NCBI RefSeq assembly: GCF_014323665.1
Contig: NZ_JABVEB010000001.1
Span: 248,001-312,000 of the forward strand
Origin: Actinomadura sp. HBU206391
Lineage (GTDB): Bacteria > Actinomycetota > Actinomycetes > Streptosporangiales > Streptosporangiaceae
DNA: 64,000 nt
Direction of reading: 5' to 3'
A model generated the notes under the pieces. That model saw nothing but the letters and a program-made list of their open reading frames with translations. It ran no database searches and had not been told where the DNA came from. A program made the position numbers and the translations under genes. Positions 18,062-23,917 of this stretch are shown here, piece by piece. Every line of letters begins with the position of its first letter. Position 1 is the first letter of the stretch.

Positions 18062-18708
18062 CCCGAGTCGTGATCGTCGACGACCAGACCCTGGTCCGCA
18101 CCGGCTTCCGGATGATCCTCACCAAAGGCGGCATCGAGGTCGCCGGTGAGGCCTGCGACGGGGCCGAGGCGGTGACACTCGTCCGGCGGCTGCGGCCCGA
18201 CGTCGTTCTGATGGACATCCGGATGCCCGAGATGGACGGCCTGGAGGCCGCCCGCAGGATCCTCGAGCACGACCCCGGCTGCAAGTTGCTCATGCTGACG
18301 ACCTTCGACCTCGACAAGTACGTCTACGCCGCGCTCGCCCTCGGAGCCAGCGGCTTCCTGCTCAAGGACGTCACCCCCGAGCACCTCGTGGCCTCCGTCC
18401 GGCTCGTCGCCACCGGCGACGCCCTCCTGGCCCCCTCGATCACCCGCAGGCTCGTCGAGCGCTTCGCCCGCGCCGACCGGGTCCCCGAGATCCACCGAGA
18501 CCTGTCCTCGCTGACGCCGCGCGAACTGGAGGTCCTCCGGTTGCTGGGCCGAGGCATGTCCAATGCCGAACTGGCCGCCGAACTGCACCTCAGCGAGGCC
18601 ACGGTGAAGACCCACCTGGCCCGGATCTTCGCGAAACTGAACCTGCGCGACCGGGTTCAGGCCGTCGTCGTCGCCTACGAGACCGGTCTCGTCGCCCCCG
18701 GCGAATGA
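18058..18708 (+). CDS. LuxR/NarL-family response regulator
   Basis: 216 residues. The receiver domain has the acidic pair in IVDDQ, the phosphoacceptor Asp53 in VVLMDIRMPEMDG and the Lys in FLLKDV. The C-terminal LuxR HTH runs LTPRELEVLRLLGRGMSNAELAAEL ... ATVKTHLARIFAKL. It is coupled by ATGA to the kinase gene. Its probable target is the divergent ABC exporter operon. A mutated copy of its last 14 codons lies 1.8 kb downstream at 20479. Confidence 0.95.
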   Translation: MTRVVIVDDQTLVRTGFRMILTKGGIEVAGEACDGAEAVTLVRRLRPDVVLMDIRMPEMDGLEAARRILEHDPGCKLLMLTTFDLDKYVYAALALGASGFLLKDVTPEHLVASVRLVATGDALLAPSITRRLVERFARADRVPEIHRDLSSLTPRELEVLRLLGRGMSNAELAAELHLSEATVKTHLARIFAKLNLRDRVQAVVVAYETGLVAPGE

Positions 18709-18809
18709 CCAGACGCATCTGGCGATCTTCGGAGGCGCGCGCGCAGGCCGTGTCGTCGTCAACTACCTCCGCCAGGCCATGGCCATCGCCTGACGGCGGT
18801 CGTCGGTGC

Positions 18810-19379
18810 TCAGTCGGGTACGGTTCGGAGCCCCTGGCAGATGACGGCGATGATCGGGTCCAGTGCGGCGCTTCCGCCGTCCCGCGACAGGCAGCCCGCC
18901 ATCAGGGCCTTCACGTCGGCGTAGGCGACGTCCGCCCGGACCGCTCCCGCCTCCTGGGCGCATGCGAGCAGCTCGCGCAACCTACCGGTCACGTCGTATC
19001 CGGCGCGTACGGCGGTGGTCTCCAGGTCATAGCCGGCGCCCGCCAGGGCTTCGGCGAGTCCTCGGTGCGCCGCGCCCTCGCGGACGAGGGTGGCGAAGAA
19101 CATGAAGAACGCGGTCCCCGGGTCCTCCGACTCGGCCAGTGCATCGGCCCGGATCGTGAGCTGTTCCATCCGGCTGAGCAGGATTGCCGCGAACAGCTCC
19201 TCCTTCGTGGGGAAGTGACGGCTCACGGTCCCGGTGCCCACGCCTGCGCGCCGGGCGATCTCGTGCACCGGCACTGACAGGCCTTCGGTGGCGAAGACCT
19301 CCGCCGCCACCTCCAGCACCCGGGCACGGTTGCGCCGGGCGTCGGCGCGCAGCGTCCGGCCGGGCTGCTCGTTCTCCAT
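18810..19379 (-). CDS. TetR-family repressor
   Basis: 189 residues. The N-terminal TetR HTH is RARVLEVAAEVFATEGLSVPVHEIARRAGVGTGTVSRHFPTKEELF, with the usual helix 3 and HFPTKEEL ending. The C-terminal part is a ligand domain of the SbtR-like/TetR_C type. It is divergent from the SDR gene at 19499, and two tandem palindromes lie between. It is most likely the repressor of the SDR and of itself. Confidence 0.93.
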   Translation of the reverse strand: MENEQPGRTLRADARRNRARVLEVAAEVFATEGLSVPVHEIARRAGVGTGTVSRHFPTKEELFAAILLSRMEQLTIRADALAESEDPGTAFFMFFATLVREGAAHRGLAEALAGAGYDLETTAVRAGYDVTGRLRELLACAQEAGAVRADVAYADVKALMAGCLSRDGGSAALDPIIAVICQGLRTVPD

Positions 19380-19409
19380 CGCTGAGCAGACCTCCCTGTG
19401 GCTGACAAG

Positions 19410-19454
19410 CGGGATGGGCGTCCCGTATATTGAAGAAGCGGGACGACCATCCCG
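19410..19454. promoter_or_regulatory. Two tandem TetR operators
   Basis: Two 16-bp palindromes of the same pattern, CGGGA-6-TCCCG, at 19410-19425 (CGGGATGGGCGTCCCG) and 19439-19454 (CGGGACGACCATCCCG), 29 bases centre to centre. They lie in the divergent promoter region of the TetR (19379) and SDR (19499) genes, and a TATATT between them could be a -10 element. The matching sequence and regular spacing make these convincing repressor sites. Confidence 0.85.
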
Positions 19455-19498
19455 ACTTTACCGACTCCATGGGCTCCACGGACCGGAGGCGATACGCA

Positions 19499-20473
19499 AT
19501 GAGCCACAACACGCCTGGGCGGCGGTGGACGGCCGCCGACATGCCCGACCAGCGGGGCCGAACGGTCGTGATCACTGGCGCCAACACCGGAATCGGCTTC
19601 GAGACGGCCCGGGCGTTCGCCCGGCACGGTGCCACGGTCGTGCTGGCCTGCCGAAACCCGGGCAAGGCGGCGGACGCCGCGGCCCGCATTCGCACCGACG
19701 CGTCGGAGGCGAAGCTCAGCACGCTGCAACTGGACCTGGCCTCCCTGGCGTCGGTCCATCGCGCCGCAGGGCGACTCCGGACCGAACACGCCCGAATCGA
19801 TCTGCTCATCAACAACGCCGGCGGGATCAGGACGCGGTACGGCCGAACCGAGGACGGCTTCGAACTGACCCTCGCCACCAACCATCTCGGCCCGTTCGCG
19901 TTGACCGGGCTGGTACTGGACCGGTTGCTCGCGGTGCCCGGCTCGCGGGTCGTGACGGTCAGCAGCATCGGCCACCGGCGCGGCACCATCAACTTCGACG
20001 ATCTCCAGTCCCAGCGCGGATACCGGTCTTCGACCGCCTATTTCCAGTCGAAGCTGGCGAACCTGATGTTCACCTACGAGTTGCAACGCCGGCTGACCGC
20101 AGCCGGAGCGCAGACCATCGCGGTCGCCGCCCACCCCGGCAACGCGCGCACCGAGTTCGGCCGGGAGATGAGCCCGTTCGTCAGAATCATGATGAGCCCG
20201 CGGCTGCGCATGTTCACCTGGTGGCTGATGCAGAGCCCGCCCATGGGCGCCCTGGCGGCGCTGCGCGCCGCGGTCGATCCGGACGCGAGCGGCGGTGACT
20301 ACTACGGTCCGCCCGGCCGCGCCCAGTTCACCGGCTTCCCCACCCGCGTCGAGTCCAGCGCCCTGTCTCATGACGGTGAGGCGCAACGCCGCCTGTGGCG
20401 CGAGTCCGAGCGACTGACCGGCATCACCTACTCCACCGGGGAATCGGCAGGCAGGCAGGCGACACCGATCTGA
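19499..20473 (+). CDS. Short-chain dehydrogenase (retinol-dehydrogenase-like)
   Basis: 324 residues. The ATG at 19499 follows GGAGGCGATACGCA. The SDR motifs are intact: cofactor loop TGANTGIGFETA, LLINNAGG, catalytic Ser in VVTVSSIGH and YxxxK as YFQSK. The length and ATNHLGPFALT fit the WWOX/retinol-dehydrogenase-like SDR group, which normally prefers NADP(H). It is divergent from a TetR gene with two operators between, so it is probably induced by its substrate. Both genes lie inside a segment bounded by copies of a response-regulator 3' end. Confidence 0.92.
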   Translation: MSHNTPGRRWTAADMPDQRGRTVVITGANTGIGFETARAFARHGATVVLACRNPGKAADAAARIRTDASEAKLSTLQLDLASLASVHRAAGRLRTEHARIDLLINNAGGIRTRYGRTEDGFELTLATNHLGPFALTGLVLDRLLAVPGSRVVTVSSIGHRRGTINFDDLQSQRGYRSSTAYFQSKLANLMFTYELQRRLTAAGAQTIAVAAHPGNARTEFGREMSPFVRIMMSPRLRMFTWWLMQSPPMGALAALRAAVDPDASGGDYYGPPGRAQFTGFPTRVESSALSHDGEAQRRLWRESERLTGITYSTGESAGRQATPI

Positions 20474-20478
20474 GCAGG

Positions 20479-20524
20479 ATTCGTCGTCGGCTACGAGACC
20501 GGTCTGATCGCCCCCGGCGATTGA
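20479..20524 (+). pseudogene. Orphan 3' end of a LuxR-type response regulator
   Basis: Forty-six bases encoding VVGYETGLIAPGD and a stop, about 89% identical to the end of the response regulator gene at 18664-18709 (VVAYETGLVAPGE). No upstream part of a second regulator is present. It is either the far end of a duplication or a recombination scar that brackets the TetR/SDR pair. Confidence 0.75.
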
Positions 20525-20547
20525 CGGGATGCGCAACACTTGCGCGG

Positions 20548-21186
20548 ATGAGACCGGAACCTGAGGTATCTGAGTTCATCGTCGAGGTGGACCGTGACGT
20601 CGTGCTCGCCGCGCGCAGGAGGGCTGTACGAGCCAAGCGTTTCTCCGCCTGGTCAATGATGGTGTTCGGCGCAGTCTTCGTCACCTTGGCGATACTGTCT
20701 CGGGTCATGATCGTTTCGGTGGGGGACGGAACCGGATCGCTCGCCTGGCCGGTACTGCAGGGATTCGCGGGCCTGAGCCTGTTCGTCGGATCGTTGGCCG
20801 ACTTCGTCGCCGCCCGGCGTCTACGCGAGCTCTGGAACGCCATGGACGTTCCGGCGGTCGCGATGCGGATGTCCGCCCAAGGCCTGCTTTGCAGCACCAG
20901 CAATCCGACGGATCAGCTGTTCCTACCCTGGCCTGTAGTCACCGGCTTCCAGCTGAAGAGGTGGCGTAGGCAACGGTTCCTGGTGCTCGGTCTCGCGCCG
21001 GGCGTGACCCCGAGCACTCCGGGTGTCTCCGGTCTGGATCACCCGGATGTGCAACGCGTCCTGCATCGCAAGGAGTTCGGCATCAAGGGGATCCGCTTCG
21101 CCGTGAGCACGCTCCGCCCGCCGATCGAGGAGATCGACCAGGCACTCGCCCACTTCACCCAGGGCAGGGTCCGAATCCATCCCTGA
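20548..21186 (+). CDS. Membrane protein with two helices and a cytoplasmic beta domain
   Basis: 212 residues. A charged N-terminus (RPEPEVSEFIVEVDRDVVLAA) leads to two membrane helices (about 33-52 and 66-86). A C-terminal domain of about 110 residues follows, with FLPWPVVTGFQLKRWRRQRFLVLGL, which resembles PH-like YdbS/YcxB-type domains that follow a helix pair. The family is not certain. It converges on a SnoaL-like gene and ends at the hairpin at 21194. Confidence 0.7.
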   Translation: MRPEPEVSEFIVEVDRDVVLAARRRAVRAKRFSAWSMMVFGAVFVTLAILSRVMIVSVGDGTGSLAWPVLQGFAGLSLFVGSLADFVAARRLRELWNAMDVPAVAMRMSAQGLLCSTSNPTDQLFLPWPVVTGFQLKRWRRQRFLVLGLAPGVTPSTPGVSGLDHPDVQRVLHRKEFGIKGIRFAVSTLRPPIEEIDQALAHFTQGRVRIHP

Positions 21187-21193
21187 TCATCCT

Positions 21194-21242
21194 TCGACCA
21201 CCCGGCCGGCTCGATCCACGTTCGGTCCGGCCGGGTGGTCGA
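21194..21242. terminator. Bidirectional hairpin terminator, copy 2 of a repeated element
   Basis: Perfect 16-bp arms TCGACCACCCGGCCGG/CCGGCCGGGTGGTCGA around the loop CTCGATCCACGTTCGGT, between converging genes ending at 21186 and 21247. The loop and inner arms match the element at 14032-14070 almost exactly (CTCGAACTCCACGTTCGGT there). This shows a shared, copied terminator rather than two independent ones. Confidence 0.85.
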
Positions 21243-21246
21243 AATG

Positions 21247-21621
21247 TCAGAGAGTGGCCTGCGCCTGCCGGCGGCGGAACTCATCGAAGGGCGTGCGGTC
21301 GAACACGAACCGGTTGTGGACGATCTTTCCGTCGCGAACCGTGTAGAACTCGGCCGCCGGTGCGCTCTTGGCCGGGATCGTCTCGGCGTCGTACATGAGC
21401 ACGGCCGTGCTGTCGTCTCCGAACGCGGCGATCATCTCCGCTCTGATCAGGAACCGCTCGGCGAAGGGCGCCAGGAACTCCCGGTACGCCTGGATGCCGT
21501 CGATCCGCCCCGCCGGGGCGTCGCACACGACGTCGTCAGCGATGTACCTCATCGCCGAGTCGAGGCCCTTGCCGGTCCACGCGCGGTGGTGGGCCAGCGC
21601 CTGCAAAGCTGGGCTGGTCAT
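21247..21621 (-). CDS. SnoaL-like/NTF2-fold protein
   Basis: 124 residues with the NTF2-like order: helix HHRAWTGKGLDSAMRYIADD, VVCDAPAGRIDGIQAYREFLAPF, then strands with TAVLMYDAETIPAKSAPAAEFYTVRDGKIVHNRFVFD. These small cone-shaped proteins act as cyclases, hydrolases or ligand binders. Neither substrate nor catalytic pair is clear. It is divergent from the sigma-factor remnant at 21680. Confidence 0.82.
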   Translation of the reverse strand: MTSPALQALAHHRAWTGKGLDSAMRYIADDVVCDAPAGRIDGIQAYREFLAPFAERFLIRAEMIAAFGDDSTAVLMYDAETIPAKSAPAAEFYTVRDGKIVHNRFVFDRTPFDEFRRRQAQATL

Positions 21622-21679
21622 AGATGTCTCCTTCCGGTGGTGCCTGTTACGACACCGGCGATACCGCGGCGATGTTCAC

Positions 21680-22081
21680 GGCGCACCGCCCGCACCCGGG
21701 TCCGCGCAGGAGCGCGACGTGGTCCGCCGCTTCGCCGAGGCCTTCAGCACCGACGACATCGACGCGCTGGTCGCTCTGCTCACCGACGACGCATGGCTGG
21801 CCATGCCCCCCGCTCCGCACGAATACCACGGGGTCACGGCGATCGCCTCGTTCCTACGGGCGAGCGCCACTTGGCGCGCCGGCCGGCGGCTACGGTTGCG
21901 CCCCACTCGCGCCAACGGGCAGCCGGCATTCGGTTGCCACCTCGCCGACGCCGTCGAACAACCCACCGGGATCATCGTGCTGACGCTCACCGGCGATCGC
22001 ATCCACGGCATCACGCGGTTCCTTGACGCCCGGCTTCTGCACCATTTCGAACCATCGGCGACCTCGAGCTATCTACAGTAA
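21680..22081 (+). pseudogene. C-terminal relic of an ECF sigma factor with SnoaL-like domain
   Basis: About 130 codons encode only the C-terminal NTF2-like domain of a SigG/SigJ-type (TIGR02960-like) sigma-70 factor: VVRRFAEAFSTDDIDALVAL, LTDDAWLAMPPAPHEYHG, LRPTRANGQPAFGCHL and VLTLTGDRIHGITRFLD. The sigma-2 and sigma-4 DNA-binding regions that should precede it are absent, and no proper start codon is visible. It is therefore a 5'-truncated remnant. A second scrap of the same domain lies at 29998-30096. Confidence 0.75.
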
Positions 22082-22086
22082 AGCGA

Positions 22087-22707
22087 ATGGACGATCCGGA
22101 CGCGGCACTCGAAACGGCCGAGCGGCGGTTCAGGGAACTAACTGATCCGCGACGGTTCGAGGGGCTTCTCGACCACACCGAGCGCCATCTGGGACGGTTG
22201 CGCCACGCGGAGCCGCCGGACGCCATCGGCGGGCGCAACCGCGGGTTCGCCATCGCCTTCTACGATCACCCTGACCTCGACATGGTCTCGGCCGCCACGA
22301 ACGGAGTGCGGTTCCAGCGGATCACCGCGCTGTTCCCCCAGGAGTACGTCTGCTCCGCCCGGCCCGGCCAGGAGACCGAGGCGGGCTACCTTCTCCACGT
22401 CGTCGCCGACCGGGTGGTGCAGAGCGGTGAGGGTCACGAATACGAAGGCGGCTACCTGAACGCCGAGCCGCTGATCCCTGACACCCAGATCTGTGGGCTG
22501 TTCGCGGAGCCGCATCCCTACGCCGACGAAGAGTTCAATCTCTTCCGCGATGACCAAGGCGAGATCGCCGTGGAGTTCATCACCCTCGTGCCGGTGACCC
22601 GGGCCGAGTTCGAGTTCCTGCGCGAACACGGGGACGAGGAGATGTTCGAGGTGTGGTCGGAGCGAGAGACCGACCTACTGGACATCTACCGGGCTTCCGC
22701 GGTCTGA
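22087..22707 (+). CDS. Suppressor-of-fused-like domain protein
   Basis: 206 residues. The central part (DMVSAATNGVRFQRITALFPQEYVCS) and the C-terminus (EFITLVPVTRAEFEFLREHG, then MFEVWSERETDLLDI) match the pattern of bacterial SUFU-family proteins. In bacteria these occur as immunity or conflict-related proteins. It starts five bases after the sigma relic. No partner toxin is apparent. The family call is moderately sure; the function is not. Confidence 0.65.
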   Translation: MDDPDAALETAERRFRELTDPRRFEGLLDHTERHLGRLRHAEPPDAIGGRNRGFAIAFYDHPDLDMVSAATNGVRFQRITALFPQEYVCSARPGQETEAGYLLHVVADRVVQSGEGHEYEGGYLNAEPLIPDTQICGLFAEPHPYADEEFNLFRDDQGEIAVEFITLVPVTRAEFEFLREHGDEEMFEVWSERETDLLDIYRASAV

Positions 22708-22813
22708 CTCAGAAACGACCCCGGAGGGCTGCTGCCTGTTGGAGCGACCCTGCGTCGGAGGGTGCAGGGTATTACGCAGGGCCGCCCACGAAGGGGTGGT
22801 CGAAGACGTACTT

Positions 22814-23161
22814 CTACGTGCCGTCAGGCTGGCGGCGTGCGACCTCGGACGTTCTTCCGCGCATATCGACCGGATTTCCGTCCTCATCGCTACCGCCGGT
22901 CAGATGGAAGTCGATGGATCCCATCGCGAGGTCACCGTTCCGCAGCCAGTAGCGCGGTTCGAAAGTGATCTTTCCGCGCAGGCCGACGAGCCAGCGCAGG
23001 TTCGACTCGATGGCGGCCGGACCGGAGACGGGCTCCGCGTCTGGGCTTGGCACGAGCACGGCGCCGGGCTCGTACAGGTCGAGCATCGCGGCGACGTCGC
23101 CGGCGTTGAGGGCTTCGGTCCAGCGAATGTTGATCTCTTCGGGGAGTCGTGCGACGGTCAT
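22814..23161 (-). CDS. SnoaL/DUF4440-like protein, shortened by a nonsense codon
   Basis: 115 residues from the ATG at 23161 (MTVARLPEEINIRWTEALNAGD). It is a ketosteroid-isomerase-like NTF2 fold: DLYEPGAVLVPSPDAEPVSGPAAI, then strands ending in SEVARRQPDGT. The stop at 22814 is a TAG where the family normally has Trp (DGTWKYVFDHP). The frame then continues with KYVFDHPFVGGPA to a TAA at 22772. So a TGG-to-TAG change has removed the last strand, and the product may not fold. It is divergent from the MarR gene at 23280. Confidence 0.75.
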   Translation of the reverse strand: MTVARLPEEINIRWTEALNAGDVAAMLDLYEPGAVLVPSPDAEPVSGPAAIESNLRWLVGLRGKITFEPRYWLRNGDLAMGSIDFHLTGGSDEDGNPVDMRGRTSEVARRQPDGT

Positions 23162-23279
23162 GGGGTCCCTTTCGATTGCGGCGGTCAGGGTCGGTGGGGC
23201 CGCGGTCGAGCGTCTGCCCGAGACGGCGGTGGCGACACGGTGGTGTTCAGGCAGCCCGGCAGGGTGACTCCACATAGGC

Positions 23280-23714
23280 TTGGCGACGTCGGGCGCGTTG
23301 GCCGACGAATTCGGACGCACCTCGAAGCTGCTCGGGGGTCGGCTGACGAACCGGCTGGTCGGCCACGAGCTGTCGATGCCTCGCGCTCAGCTGCTCGTCG
23401 AGTCGATGAGATCCGGTCCGCTGCGGATCACCGAACTCGGCGGTCGCATCGGTATCAGTCAGGGCACGGTCTCCACCCTCGCCGAGGCTCTCGTCCGTGA
23501 GGGACTCCTCGAGCGTCGCGCGGATCCACGGGACGGGCGCGCCACCCAGGTGATCATCACTGAGGCCGGACGCCGGCGCGCCGCCGCGTGGCTGCACGAT
23601 TACGAGATCGCGGCCGAGGAGGTGTTCTCGGCTCTTCCCGCAAAGCAGTGGTCCGCTCTGCTGGCGGCCCTCCGCACTCTCTCGGCCGGCGGGCCGGGCC
23701 CGGATGAGGAATGA
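23280..23714 (+). CDS. MarR-family transcriptional regulator
   Basis: 144 residues from a TTG start at 23280, without a strong ribosome site. The winged helix is LRITELGGRIGISQGTVSTLAEALVREGLLERRADPRDGRATQVIITEAG, with the conserved DxRDGR wing. It is divergent from the damaged SnoaL-like gene and upstream of the acylase gene. A perfect 11-bp palindrome 134 bases after its stop could be its target. Confidence 0.85.
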   Translation: MATSGALADEFGRTSKLLGGRLTNRLVGHELSMPRAQLLVESMRSGPLRITELGGRIGISQGTVSTLAEALVREGLLERRADPRDGRATQVIITEAGRRRAAAWLHDYEIAAEEVFSALPAKQWSALLAALRTLSAGGPGPDEE

Positions 23715-23847
23715 GAGACGGCCCGCCATCTCCAGCACGCCGGCCGGGTGACGAGCGAGGAATGGCCGACGCCGCCATTCCTGCGCACAAGGAGCAAGAC
23801 CGCCATCCAGGTCTTGTCCTCGGCCAGCGGATCGGCGATACTCGCGG

Positions 23848-23874
23848 AGCTATTGGAATCTTGTTCCAATAGCT
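23848..23874. promoter_or_regulatory. Perfect operator-like palindrome before the acylase gene
   Basis: Inverted repeat AGCTATTGGAA-TCTTG-TTCCAATAGCT (11-bp arms, no mismatches), 43 bases upstream of the acylase start at 23918. It is AT-rich against a GC-rich background and has no T run, so an operator is likelier than a terminator. TTGGAA...TTCCAA sites of this type are common for TetR and MarR regulators; the MarR gene just upstream is the natural candidate. Confidence 0.7.
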
Positions 23875-23917
23875 TTCGCGCTTCTCTGCCTGTCCGCCGG
23901 CCCCGTTGGAGGACACC

